From: Clostridiales bacterium
Lineage (GTDB): Bacteria; Bacillota; Clostridia; Oscillospirales; Oscillospiraceae
DNA: 51,724 nucleotides
Direction of reading: 5' to 3'
NCBI GenBank assembly: GCA_019420945.1
Contig: JAHZGF010000030.1
Coordinates: 1-51,724 of the forward strand
Part shown: positions 23,104-31,071 of the stretch, piece after piece
How the letters are laid out: each line of letters begins with the position of its first letter
Position numbering within the stretch: position 1 is the first letter of the stretch
Made by a program: the position numbers and the translations under genes
The notes under the pieces: model-generated
Database searches by the model: none
Seen by the model: only the letters and a program-made list of their open reading frames with translations
What the model was told of the DNA's origin: nothing

Positions 23104-24658
23104 TGTCGTCCACCTCCTTTTTCATTTTCGCTTCGATGAGCCGCTGGCGAATGTTCATCGCATAGCTGCCGCCGTTCATCGTCGCGGTCTCCTGATCTGC
23201 GGTCGAGAAGCCTGCATCCACACGCTTCACCGCTGCATCGACCTCCTGCACAGGATTTAAGTTCGTCCGTGCGGGTCCGTTCCAAGTGCAGGAAGTATAA
23301 GCTTTCTTGATGGCCGGGTCTTCAAAGAAGCCCGGCGCATTAATGCGGCCTGTTGCAACGGCCTCAGTCATCCACTCTTCATAAATAGGCTGGCAGAAAT
23401 CATCCACGAACCAGCTCCGCATCATATCGCAGGTGCGCCAGAACTCGTTCAGCGCACCACGGGCTGCACTGTAGCTGGCCGTAAACTGCTTCATGAGGAC
23501 TTCGCTCGGGATTTCCAGCGCCGACGCGATCTGTCGGATAATAGCTGTGGAGAAGGCATCAAACCCGGTATTGGGATGCTTGGGATCTGCAAATTCTACC
23601 TTCTCGCCTGCGTCGAGATCGATGATAGCACCAGACCCCAACTCAATCGTTCCCCTGTCTTCTGCATCTATCCGTTGATTGGGCGGGATCACCTCGCCCA
23701 ATGGGCGCCCTATGGATGGAGCGTCTTTCGTTATGAACACAGTGAACATCGCGCTGATGACCGCCGCTGTGATTTCTGCGTCTGTGTATCTGCCCAACTG
23801 CTTGAGAGCTTCCAACACCGGCGCAAGCATCGGGACGCCGCGCCGCTGTCCGGAGCGCTCCCGGTTCATGATGTGCAGGATATTCCGCCGCCCGGTGGTC
23901 GCACCATAAGCTTCCACGCGATTCCACTTCATCGGCTCCGGCATCGCTGTCATACTCGAAAGCGGGTGTTGATTGCAGATCCAGTAAGCAATCACCGCAC
24001 CGGTCTCGTCGGTCTCGACTCCCTGCACGATACTGTCAACCACATGGTTGTCCACGATGCAGGGGAACAAACGGTCATCTCCGTCCGGGCTGCACACCCG
24101 GTCAGCCTCAATGAGCTGCACCCGCAGGTCATATTGCTGGCCGACATTGCGTCTCATGGGCAGGACAGCAAACGCATCTCCATTCATCATGTAGGCAAGA
24201 AACGCAAGCTGCTGGAGTTTGTAGAAGTTGTCCACCCGGTCAGCATCGCACAGCGGGCTATCCGCCCACAGTGAAAACTCTCGGATAATCTGCATCTGCA
24301 AATCATTGGCCTGCTCAGGCGTCATACCCAAGAAATCCGCATCGATCTGCGGCGAAGGCGTCAGGCCACCCGCCACCACATTTGTCCGCATGGTTTTCAG
24401 CGCACCGGTTGCAATGGGGACACCCATGTAAGCATCTCGACTCCGCTCCCGCAGAGTCTTGAGGTTATCTTCGATGTCGCTTTTGGCATCTCCACCGGCG
24501 AACTGCCAGCCGCGCATTGATTTCTTGGTTGTGGAAGCGCCATAGTTTCCATAGCCGGAATTGATAAGCTCAAGACCCTGCCTTGCCGCCGCGCGGCGCA
24601 GGCCTCGCTCCGGGGAGACCGCAGCAACCGCTCGGTCTATGAGGTTCATTTTTGTCAT
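23036..24658 (-). CDS. Portal protein (lambda gpB family)
   Basis: 540 aa. Family landmarks: an N-terminal NLIDRAVAAVSPERGLRRAA, SRDAYMGVPIATGALKTM with NVVAGGLTPSPQID, the central QLIEADRVCSPDG, a TTGRRNILHIMNRERSGQRRG segment and the C-terminal SYSAARGALNEFWRTCDMMR. It forms the dodecameric DNA gate at the head vertex. It lies between gpW and the protease. Its 3' end overlaps the protease start by 68 bp. Confidence 0.93.
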   Translation of the reverse strand: MTKMNLIDRAVAAVSPERGLRRAAARQGLELINSGYGNYGASTTKKSMRGWQFAGGDAKSDIEDNLKTLRERSRDAYMGVPIATGALKTMRTNVVAGGLTPSPQIDADFLGMTPEQANDLQMQIIREFSLWADSPLCDADRVDNFYKLQQLAFLAYMMNGDAFAVLPMRRNVGQQYDLRVQLIEADRVCSPDGDDRLFPCIVDNHVVDSIVQGVETDETGAVIAYWICNQHPLSSMTAMPEPMKWNRVEAYGATTGRRNILHIMNRERSGQRRGVPMLAPVLEALKQLGRYTDAEITAAVISAMFTVFITKDAPSIGRPLGEVIPPNQRIDAEDRGTIELGSGAIIDLDAGEKVEFADPKHPNTGFDAFSTAIIRQIASALEIPSEVLMKQFTASYSAARGALNEFWRTCDMMRSWFVDDFCQPIYEEWMTEAVATGRINAPGFFEDPAIKKAYTSCTWNGPARTNLNPVQEVDAAVKRVDAGFSTADQETATMNGGSYAMNIRQRLIEAKMKKEVDDIAKGEEVQNRQSGGDAAAQGKE

Positions 24659-24670
24659 ATCGCCCCTCCG

Positions 24671-24904
24671 TCAGATGTCACGCAGTACAAAGCGGTACAT
24701 CCGGTTTCGTCCTCTCAGCTCTGCCACTTCCAGCTCTTTTACCTTGTTGTCCCAGTATTCAATCTCGCCACGGACAGTATAGAGGTCGGCACGGGTCAGG
24801 CGGCGGTCGCCGATGGAGTAGCCCTGCCCGCTGGCGATCTTCTCCTCTGCCTCCATCCACGTTTGCAGCTTGGCTTCCGCCTGCTCTTTTGTGATGCCTG
24901 CCAT
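24671..24904 (-). CDS. Head-tail joining protein gpW-like
   Basis: 77 aa. Matches lambda gpW: GITKEQAEAKLQTWMEAEEK, ASGQGYSIGDRRLTRADLYT and a C-terminal amphipathic helix. It is 0 bp from the large terminase and 12 bp from the portal gene, the same order as in lambda (A-W-B). gpW fills the portal channel and is needed before tail joining. Confidence 0.88.
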   Translation of the reverse strand: MAGITKEQAEAKLQTWMEAEEKIASGQGYSIGDRRLTRADLYTVRGEIEYWDNKVKELEVAELRGRNRMYRFVLRDI

Positions 24905-26758
24905 TTATCCGATACCTCCCGATACGATTCGGCGTCCTGCTGGACGCTGAGTCGCCTGCATTTCTGTTTCTTCCTCCGGGTTTTCCAACACAGGGTTTGC
25001 GATTTCCAGTGCGGCCAGCGCATAATCCCGGCAGTCCAGAGGTTCGTTTCGGTGGTAATTGGGGTCTTTCAGCTCCCATGCCGTCGTGGGCCGCCCCTTC
25101 TTCCACCGGACGACCTGTTTCTCTGCGGTCAGGCCCTTGAAGTAAACCTCGTCATAGCCCGCCGCTTCATTCAACGGGAAGTGGCAGTAGTTCGGCCCTT
25201 CCGTCTGCACGTTCAGGCGCTGGTACACCATCGTCTTTCCGTTGTCAACACCAATGGTGTACAGCGGAACTCCGACGCGGTTGCCAGTGCTGGGCTTCGA
25301 GACGAACGGCGTCTCCGTGCCGCCACGGCCTTTGATGGCGTAGACATGGCGATAAAACCGGTCGAGGCAGAAGCGGTACACTGAATCCGTGTGATGGCCA
25401 CCGGTATCCATTGCCGCTGCCAGAATATCCAGCACTACGCCGTCTTCTCTACGCCAGCGCGTTTGCAGAAACTTGTCGAGGTCTTCCCAAATCTGCGGCT
25501 TGAGCGGGTCGCCGTATATCTTTTGATACCGGATGCCCCAGCTTTCCTTTCCGACGCCCCAGCCTACCAGTTCCAGTTCAAAGCGGTCATCCTGGACGTC
25601 GATGCCGCAGGTGAGCACCAGCACTTGTGCCGGAACGGTCGCCGTGTACATCTCGCGGCGGGCCAGCAGGGCCATATCGTCGGCGGTTTCGCCGCGTTCC
25701 TCCCACGTCTCACCCAGCTTCGTATTGACCCAGACCTTCATCAGCTCCGGGTTTCCGTGGTCCAGCGCTTCCTTGGCGGAAAGGAACTCCGTCACGATGC
25801 CGGCCCATGCGCAGAAAGATGAAGCCAAGACGTTGAGGTGAAATCCCCGGACTTCCCGCTCCGGGTGCAGGGCGGCGTACCGTCCCTTTCTTCCCTGTGC
25901 CTTCCACCGGTATTCACCAGCGATGCAGCCGCAGGATTCGCACCGATACTGCACACCGCCTTTCGGCCAGCGTTCTCGGTCAAAAACCACATTTGCCCAG
26001 ACCATCGGTTGGTACTCACCGCATTCCGGGCAGGGTACAGTCCACTCTTCCATCGTGCTTTCCAGCCACGACTTTTCGATGCGGCTGCTTCCCTTGATGG
26101 TCGGTGTGGAGACCAGCACCGTTTTCTTGTCCCAGAATGTCGTCTGGCGCGTCTGTGCAAGATTCAGCGGGTCGCCCTCCGTTCCCGCCGATACCGGGTA
26201 GCGGTCCACCTCGTCGGCTAGAACGATTTTGATGGGGCGGCTCGCCAAGCCTGCCGGGGAGTTTGCTCCAACGATGGTCACATGACCGCCGGGAAACGTC
26301 TTCTGCATGATGGTGTTGCCGGAAAAGCGGCTCTTGGCGTCCATCTTTTTTTTCAGAACAGCGGTATCCCGAATCATGGGCGCAAGGCGGTCTTTGGAAA
26401 AGGTCTGCCCCATCTCCACTGTCGGCTGCAACACCAAGATCGGAGCCGGGTTATAGTCGATGTAGTACCCCAGAACATTCAGCAGCACTTCCGTCTTGCC
26501 CACCTGCGAGGAGGATTTGAACACCACCATGCGAACATGGGGATTGCCGATAGCGTCCATAATCTCACGCTGGTATGGTGCATTGTCGGTGTGCCATCGC
26601 CCTGTGCCTGCGCTGGCCTCCGGGGACATTTGCCGAAACCGGTCCGCCCACTCACTGATTGTCAGCTTCGGCGGCGGTTTCAGCTTCTGCAGAACCCGTG
26701 CGAACATTTCCACCACCGCCGGGTCCACATCGATCATCTTCCGCTTCTTTTCGCTCAT
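24905..26758 (-). CDS. Terminase large subunit (GpA family)
   Basis: 617 aa from ATG 26758; a GTG three codons earlier is also possible. The ATPase has Walker A SSSQVGKT (82-89) and Walker B IVLADEVD (Asp182, Glu183). The C-terminal nuclease region includes LTCGIDVQDDRFELELVGWG and ILAAAMDTGGHHTDSVYRF. A Cys4 zinc cluster lies in the middle (VPCPECGEYQ ... YRCESCGCI). It packages DNA, and its GpA type predicts cohesive-end cutting at a cos site. Confidence 0.95.
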   Translation of the reverse strand: MSEKKRKMIDVDPAVVEMFARVLQKLKPPPKLTISEWADRFRQMSPEASAGTGRWHTDNAPYQREIMDAIGNPHVRMVVFKSSSQVGKTEVLLNVLGYYIDYNPAPILVLQPTVEMGQTFSKDRLAPMIRDTAVLKKKMDAKSRFSGNTIMQKTFPGGHVTIVGANSPAGLASRPIKIVLADEVDRYPVSAGTEGDPLNLAQTRQTTFWDKKTVLVSTPTIKGSSRIEKSWLESTMEEWTVPCPECGEYQPMVWANVVFDRERWPKGGVQYRCESCGCIAGEYRWKAQGRKGRYAALHPEREVRGFHLNVLASSFCAWAGIVTEFLSAKEALDHGNPELMKVWVNTKLGETWEERGETADDMALLARREMYTATVPAQVLVLTCGIDVQDDRFELELVGWGVGKESWGIRYQKIYGDPLKPQIWEDLDKFLQTRWRREDGVVLDILAAAMDTGGHHTDSVYRFCLDRFYRHVYAIKGRGGTETPFVSKPSTGNRVGVPLYTIGVDNGKTMVYQRLNVQTEGPNYCHFPLNEAAGYDEVYFKGLTAEKQVVRWKKGRPTTAWELKDPNYHRNEPLDCRDYALAALEIANPVLENPEEETEMQATQRPAGRRIVSGGIG

Positions 26759-26838
26759 CTCTAACACACCTCGGCATAAGGCAATAGATCTGCTCTTCGT
26801 TCAGGACATATCCCCAGCTACAACCAGCACACGGATTT

Positions 26839-27336
26839 TTATTCCGCGTCCGCCGCTTTTTCCTTTTCATCCGTTTCAGCCTCCGACTCGGCCACTGCCT
26901 CTTCGACATGGCTCAGAGTTTCCAGAGCCTCTTCCAGCTCTGCTTGGATAAGGTCTTGTATCTGCTGCTGGTCGCCTTCCATCGACGCCACCGCAGGAGC
27001 CAGCTTTTGCGGCAGGGCAAGGATGCGGGAGCGAAAATTCATCATCACTGTGGAGTAGGCTTTTTCTACATCGCCTACTTCCATCAGCTCCGCCTTCCGC
27101 GCCCGATTCTCCATCTCCGCCGCCTCCCGCTTTACCTTGGTCAGCTTGGCTCTCTCGTCGTTCAAATCCACCTTACTGCCCGCATTTACATACTTGATGT
27201 ACCGAGTCATCGCGTCCACAAGGTTATACAGACCCGGGCGCTTTTCCCTGATAATACCTTCGTCCCGAAGCTGCCGCACCCGCCGCTCGGTCACATCGAG
27301 GTGCTGGGCCACGACCTCACTTGTGTAAAGAGTCAT
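26839..27336 (-). CDS. Terminase small subunit, Nu1-like
   Basis: 165 aa from ATG 27336 (AGGAGGG upstream). The N-terminal winged HTH (LYTSEVVAQHLDVTERRVRQ LRDEGII) is the Nu1/excisionase type; a basic coiled coil follows (about 60-90), then an acidic C-terminus. Nu1 binds cos DNA and recruits GpA. It lies 80 bp before the large subunit and overlaps the next upstream gene by 20 bp. Confidence 0.82.
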   Translation of the reverse strand: MTLYTSEVVAQHLDVTERRVRQLRDEGIIREKRPGLYNLVDAMTRYIKYVNAGSKVDLNDERAKLTKVKREAAEMENRARKAELMEVGDVEKAYSTVMMNFRSRILALPQKLAPAVASMEGDQQQIQDLIQAELEEALETLSHVEEAVAESEAETDEKEKAADAE

Positions 27337-28069
27337 CGTCCGCGCCCTCCTCATCGTCATCTTCGACCTCAACTCTGCCGGTCGCTCGGAGTCTCAGCAG
27401 CTCCAGCCTCTCCCGTTCCAGCTTTATGCGGGCTTCGTTTTCCTCTGCCTGCTGAATCTTTCCGATGACAGTCGCAATGCGGCCTTGGATTTTATTCAGC
27501 GCTTCCTGAAGGTGCATCTTGCGGGTAAATGCTGACTCCTTGGAGTACATTCCCATGTTCTGCTGTGCGCCGTCCCGCTTCTCGCCCTCGACTTTGCCGG
27601 GGACCCGCATATCCAGCAACGTGCTGGTGTACAGTTCCTCCGGGTCAGAGTCCTCTAACAAAATGATTTGGTCGAGTATCCTCTTTTCCTGAACCTTCAA
27701 AAGCCCCAGCTCTTCCTGCAGCGCCTCGACCGCAGACTTCGGAGTTTTCTCCATGATGAACAGCTCATCGTCCGTCAACTGGTCAAAGAAGACTGCGGCA
27801 TAGCCGCCATGCGTCCGTGCATTCTGGTTTCGGGGCGGTGCGCCGCCGGTGTTGCCCACAGCGTTTTTGTTCTTGGGCTGCCCGCCCCTCGTCCGCTTGG
27901 GCGGCGGCTGCGCCTCATCCCACTTGTCGGCAGACTTCCAGCGGCGCAGGGTATCGTACTTAACTCCCAGCTCCTCTGCCAACCTTTGCAGGTTTACTTC
28001 CTCGCCGTCCCGCCGTCGGCTCAAATACGCCTCGCGGGCGGCATCTCTTTTGTCGCTCCGCCTTGGCAT
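27317..28069 (-). CDS. Second small-terminase-like DNA-binding protein (PBSX XtmA type N-terminus)
   Basis: 250 aa from ATG 28069 (GGAGGAACAGG upstream). The N-terminal region (RRSDKRDAAREAYLSRRRDG then LQRLAEELGVKYDTLRRWKS and KRTRGGQPKNKNAVGNTGG) is that of PBSX/phBC6A51-type small terminases. The C-terminal half is long coiled coil with an acidic tail. It is the first gene of the late operon. With a Nu1-like gene next to it, one of the two may have another role, such as a late DNA-binding regulator. Confidence 0.72.
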   Translation of the reverse strand: MPRRSDKRDAAREAYLSRRRDGEEVNLQRLAEELGVKYDTLRRWKSADKWDEAQPPPKRTRGGQPKNKNAVGNTGGAPPRNQNARTHGGYAAVFFDQLTDDELFIMEKTPKSAVEALQEELGLLKVQEKRILDQIILLEDSDPEELYTSTLLDMRVPGKVEGEKRDGAQQNMGMYSKESAFTRKMHLQEALNKIQGRIATVIGKIQQAEENEARIKLERERLELLRLRATGRVEVEDDDEEGADDDSLHK

Positions 28070-28150
28070 CCTGTTCCTCCAACAAAAAATGCCCCGCCGG
28101 GCAAACCCGACAGAGCATCTATTCTGTACCGCCACCGGCACATAGGTATG

Positions 28151-28184
28151 AAAAAAGCCCCACGGCATCGCTGCCGCAGGGCTT
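28151..28184 (-). terminator. Terminator between lipoprotein gene and late operon
   Basis: On the minus strand the stem AGCCC-TGCGGCA/TGCCGTG-GGGCT is followed by TTTTTT. It lies 63 bp past the lipoprotein stop. The late operon must therefore start downstream of it, between here and 28069, so the lipoprotein is a separate unit. Confidence 0.82.
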
Positions 28185-28246
28185 CGTCTAAAATCCACTG
28201 TACCAATTATACCACAAAATCGGTATCATGGAGTATCATCTTTTAT

Positions 28247-29302
28247 TCAAGAGACATAATTGTATGTCATAATGCCGTCTTTGATCGTAATCAGATTGTC
28301 CAACTTGTCCGGGTCTTGGTCATTTATCAGATTGAACAGCAGGTGCTTATCGCCATAGCCGTTCTCAGACATCAGCGTCATCAACGAGCTGGAGTAGCTT
28401 TTTGCATTCTGGGTGAGCTGCTTCCACATTTCTTTATAGGGTGAGATTCCCAGTTTTGCGTAGGCTGCACCGTCAGCAACGCCCTCCGTCCATGTATCTA
28501 CAATATAGCCGTCATCATAGGGCGTCACTTCGTATGACATCCCCGAGTCGTTGGCAAGCATCGTTTCCAGCAGAGCCACCATTTCTTCTTCCGAGATTGC
28601 AGGTTCGAAACCAGATGTATATGAATACTTCGTGGACACCTGCGGACGACCATTGCCTCCGACGCTTACCAAATCACCGGCTAGTACATCACCATTGCCA
28701 ATGGATGCCATCGGGGCAAAGAGGCCTTGCCCGTCCAGCGTCATTGTAGCTGTCAGAGTATAGTTGCCTTTCAGTTCTGCTCCATTATCAGTGAACGGCT
28801 GGCTTTCCGCCTTTCCGTTTTCAATTCTGGCATCCTGCTCTTTGCTGTATCCATTCTCATTTTCCAGTTTGAAATCCAGCTTCAAACCATCAGGAAGATT
28901 TGTCTGAACCAGAAAGACCGGTTTTCCTGTCTCGCCCCGTTCAGAAACTTTCATCGTCACATCAAGCTGTTTCAGCTTATATGCCGTGATCTCGACAGGT
29001 ACATCATCTTCCCACTTGGCATTTTTCTTGAAGTCCGTTTTGCCATCAACGGAAACGCCCACCACAATGCCATCGCTGCTCTTGGAAGTTGTCTCCTCAT
29101 CAACGACCGTGACATTTGTAAAGCCTGCCTTCTGCAAGTCAGTCATAACCTTTTCGCTTGTCATGCCCGCGCAGTCCTTTGCGCTGAATGGAGCCTTCGC
29201 GGGATTTTTAATGTTGGAGCAGCCCGCCAGCAACACACAGCACAGAGCAACTGCTACAACATGGGAGAGCTTGCCCCCCCCCCCGAATAAAGGCGTTCTC
29301 AT
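28247..29302 (-). CDS. Lipoprotein with PASTA-like domain; phase-variable G tract
   Basis: 351 aa from ATG 29302 (AAAGGAG upstream). The start reads MRTPLFGGGGK: a G11 tract encodes the glycines directly before the signal peptide. A type II signal peptide (VVAVALCCVLLAGC, Cys at about 28) predicts a surface lipoprotein. Residues about 35-105 resemble a PASTA fold (SAKDCAGMTSEKVMTDLQKA, GIVVGVSVDG); the rest is beta-rich and unassigned. It has its own terminator, so it could be expressed from the prophage. A role in superinfection exclusion or host-surface change is a guess. The tract is in frame here (ON). Confidence 0.78.
   Translation of the reverse strand: MRTPLFGGGGKLSHVVAVALCCVLLAGCSNIKNPAKAPFSAKDCAGMTSEKVMTDLQKAGFTNVTVVDEETTSKSSDGIVVGVSVDGKTDFKKNAKWEDDVPVEITAYKLKQLDVTMKVSERGETGKPVFLVQTNLPDGLKLDFKLENENGYSKEQDARIENGKAESQPFTDNGAELKGNYTLTATMTLDGQGLFAPMASIGNGDVLAGDLVSVGGNGRPQVSTKYSYTSGFEPAISEEEMVALLETMLANDSGMSYEVTPYDDGYIVDTWTEGVADGAAYAKLGISPYKEMWKQLTQNAKSYSSSLMTLMSENGYGDKHLLFNLINDQDPDKLDNLITIKDGIMTYNYVS
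29274..29284 (-). repeat. G11 homopolymer tract in lipoprotein start
   Basis: Eleven C on the plus strand, G11 on the coding strand, 18-28 bases after the A of the ATG. A one-base change would frameshift the protein before its signal peptide. It could also be a sequencing or assembly ambiguity. Confidence 0.85.
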
Positions 29303-29380
29303 GATAAATTTCTCCTTTCGCCTGTTGCAATGTCTGAGGTTTATTGTCGCATAGATTCCCTCTGAAATCAATTCGCAGAT

Positions 29381-29408
29381 TCACCAGCATCTACTATAAG
29401 ATGTTGGT
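29381..29408. promoter_or_regulatory. Inverted repeat upstream of the lipoprotein gene
   Basis: CACCAGCATCT/AGATGTTGGTG: 11-bp arms with one G-T pair around ACTATA, about 80 bp before the lipoprotein start. It could be an operator for this gene. On the plus strand it is followed by ATATTTTTTG, so it could instead be a terminator. Confidence 0.5.
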
Positions 29409-30054
29409 GATATTTTTTGAACCCCACCCACCTTTTTCCCGGCCAGCCGCCGGAAGTGGATTTTTTGAATCAAAAACTAGCAAACTTTTGCGCTGTTGGA
29501 CCCGCTATTACGCGGGCGCGCGCTCACAGTACCTCGCGCGGGCGCGGGGCGCTCATCGGGCGGGCCGCGCCGGTCGGGGCAGGCAGGGCGGCGGGCTGCT
29601 GTGCAGGACATCAGGGCAGAAGATCGGGAGCGGCGGCGGGGCGCGGTCTACTGCTCATCTGGTGGGCGGCGTCCTCATCGTGGCGGCGCTGAGGTCTTCC
29701 CAGGGCGAACCGATCCGCAGCGCGGCGGGATGATCCAGCGCATCGAAGGTGGGGCGGCATCGTGGGCGGGGCGTTGCTGGCGGAGCCGGAAGAAAAAGAA
29801 AACAGGCAGGGCGGGCCGTGTGGCCTGCTCTGCCTGTTGTGCTGTCCGCTGCTGTTCTCTCTTCTCAGCAGCGGCAGGGCTGCTCATCTGCGCCGCGCCG
29901 GTGATGCTGCATCGCCTCACCGTTTCACGTTCCACAGAATGCCGCCGGTGTACTTTCACGGGGCGGCGGGGCGGTACTTTCGCCGCGTCGGGAGGGGGAT
30001 ATACTCTCCACCTAACGGGATTGAGAAGCAGGTGTAGGGCTTTAACCTAGTAGG
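29409..30054. other. G-rich non-coding block, possible cos/packaging region
   Basis: About 650 bp with no supported gene; the open frames here lack ribosome sites and have low-complexity products. The plus strand is G-rich with recurring GGCGGG and AGGCAGGGCGG words, plus a partly repeated GCTCATC-CCGCGCCGGT segment (29550-29575 and 29882-29900). It lies upstream of the terminase genes, where lambda- and P2-type phages keep cos. A cos role is inferred only from position, repeats and the GpA/Nu1 terminase. Confidence 0.4.
29785..29838 (-). terminator. Strong Rho-independent terminator (17-bp stem)
   Basis: 29801-29838 is a 17-bp stem (AACAGGCAG ... CTGCCTGTT, two G-T pairs, loop GTGT). On the minus strand it is followed by TTTTCTTTTTCTTCC. 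It would end the transcript of the ribbon-helix-helix gene to its right. Confidence 0.85.
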
Positions 30055-30077
30055 CTATAGCTCTCCCCAGTAACCCC

Positions 30078-30296
30078 CTATAGTCCCCCTTCTTCCCCGG
30101 ATTCCGCCGGGGTGAAACCATCGCGGGCCATTCTTTCGGCGCAAGCCTGTAAAATATAGGCTTGCACGCTCTGCCCTGCTGCCACCGCTGCCGCCCGGAT
30201 TTCTCCGCCGCGTTCTTTCGGGGGGCGAATCTGGATTGAATCGCATTTTGCAATATATCGACTATTTGTGATTTTCTTTTTTTCTGAGATTGGCAT
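30078..30296 (-). CDS. Ribbon-helix-helix (Arc-type) regulator
   Basis: 72 aa from ATG 30296 (AGAGGTGATATA upstream). The N-terminal strand and two helices (CDSIQIRPPKERGGEIRAAA then GQSVQAYILQACAERMA) fit a short Arc/MetJ-like DNA-binding protein that dimerises through its beta strand. It is divergent from the plus-strand cassette, and four repeats of an imperfect palindrome lie in the shared promoter region. It probably represses both directions, including itself. Confidence 0.78.
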   Translation of the reverse strand: MPISEKKKITNSRYIAKCDSIQIRPPKERGGEIRAAAVAAGQSVQAYILQACAERMARDGFTPAESGEEGGL

Positions 30297-30324
30297 TATA
30301 TCACCTCTTTTCGCGCCTGCGTTT

Positions 30325-30333
30325 ATTATAGCA
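30325..30333 (-). promoter_or_regulatory. Extended -10 promoter of the RHH gene
   Basis: TGCTATAAT on the minus strand, about 29 bp before the RHH start codon. The -35 is weak, as is usual with a TG-extended -10. Operator copy 1 (30343-30356) lies at the -35, so bound repressor would block RNA polymerase. Confidence 0.75.
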
Positions 30334-30342
30334 GATTCGGCG

Positions 30343-30439
30343 GCATTCCGCCATGCAAAATTGCACAAGCATTCCGTCATGTTTTTGTGCAAAAAGTAGA
30401 TTGCATTCCGTCATGCTTGACAATGGCATTCCGTCATGC
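30343..30439. repeat. Four-copy operator array GCATTCCGTCATGC
   Basis: Copies at 30343-30356 (GCATTCCGCCATGC), 30369-30382 (last base T), 30403-30416 and 30426-30439. Each is an imperfect palindrome (GCAT..ATGC). The start-to-start spacing is 26, 34 and 23 bp. They lie between the divergent RHH and plus-strand promoters and are the likely RHH binding sites. Confidence 0.8.
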
Positions 30440-30445
30440 TAAGAT
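30417..30445 (+). promoter_or_regulatory. Strong promoter of the plus-strand cassette, with operator in its spacer
   Basis: TTGACA (30417-30422), a 17-bp spacer, then TAAGAT (30440-30445). Operator copy 4 fills the last 14 bp of the spacer. It drives the genes from 30514 onward and should be silenced when the RHH protein binds. Confidence 0.82.
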
Positions 30446-30513
30446 TATGCCACAGCAAGCGCCACGGCGAACAGCCGAAGCGGTTGCGAGTCTGCGAAAG
30501 GAGAAAAGCACAC

Positions 30514-30612
30514 ATGAGCGCAAAGTTTTTCGAACTTCCCGAATCCACTAAGCGCGCCATTTGGGCCGCCCTGCTGGTGCGGTGGGCAAAGAAAAAGCCC
30601 GCCACCCGCTGA
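30514..30612 (+). CDS. Small basic peptide, first gene of plus-strand cassette
   Basis: 32 aa, with GAAAGGAGAAAAG before its ATG. The sequence (MSAKFFELPESTKRAIWAAL, then a basic tail) is amphipathic. It resembles no family I know. It is the first reading frame after the repressed promoter. A hairpin (30623-30634 with 30651-30662, 12-bp arms) follows it. It could also be a leader peptide. Confidence 0.55.
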   Translation: MSAKFFELPESTKRAIWAALLVRWAKKKPATR

Positions 30613-30693
30613 GCAGGTGACAGGCTGCAAGATGTGATTTGGCAAGTCCTCATCTTGTAGCCAGTTTACCACAGACAGGGGGTGATAGTCAAG

Positions 30694-30763
30694 CGGATAC
30701 CCTTGCAGGGTCGCACCGCTCTACCAAAGCGGCCCAGCTCCACCACCCCGGCAGCCGCCGGGA
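30694..30763 (+). repeat. Two-hairpin intergenic element, copy 1
   Basis: Starts GGATACCC. Hairpin 1 pairs GGGTCGC with GCGGCCC around ACCGCTCTACCAAA; hairpin 2 is CCCGGC-AGCC-GCCGGG-like (30747-30762). It lies between the first peptide and the 30808 gene. Confidence 0.75.
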
Positions 30764-30807
30764 GAACATCCCGAACACCAACACCACAAACCAAAGGAGT
30801 TTACACC

Positions 30808-30969
30808 ATGCGTTACCAAATCGTTTACATGAAGCGCGGTTTTCCCCTCACCACTTGGGCAGATGATGCCGACCGGGCGCAGCGGTTAGCTGCACAACTC
30901 CGCCGGGCTGGTTATTCCGTTGATGTGTGGCAGCACACCGACGAAGGCGCACGAAAGACTAGCCTTTGA
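30808..30969 (+). CDS. Small hypothetical protein (SPOR-like fold?)
   Basis: 53 aa from ATG 30808 behind AAAGGAG. Pattern: a beta strand (YQIVYMKRG), a helix with DDADRAQRLAAQLRRAG, then YSVDVWQ. This beta-alpha-beta order with Ala-rich helix recalls small SPOR- or cargo-like domains but is too short to assign. It lies between copies 1 and 2 of the two-hairpin element. Confidence 0.6.
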   Translation: MRYQIVYMKRGFPLTTWADDADRAQRLAAQLRRAGYSVDVWQHTDEGARKTSL

Positions 30970-30977
30970 CCCCCGCC

Positions 30978-31041
30978 GGATACTCTAGCAGGGTTGCACC
31001 GTAAAGCAGCCCCGCCCCACTACCCCGGCAGCCCGCCGGGA
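30978..31041 (+). repeat. Two-hairpin intergenic element, copy 2
   Basis: GGATACTCTAGCAGGG start. Hairpin 1 is GGGTTGC/GCAGCCC around ACCGTAAA, a compensated change from copy 1 (T-A in place of C-G). Hairpin 2 is CCCGGC/GCCGGG. Confidence 0.78.
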
Positions 31042-31071
31042 GAAACCAAAGCAACGAAGGGAGAACGAACC

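Noticed and set aside
29344..30050. Plus-strand open frames in the G-rich block
   Set aside because: Products are Gly/Arg/Ala-rich low-complexity with no start signal, and a strong minus-strand terminator lies across them.
30211..30230. Fourth G tract (six G) near the RHH gene
   Set aside because: Six bases is within normal range for this GC content and is not comparable to the G9-G14 tracts.
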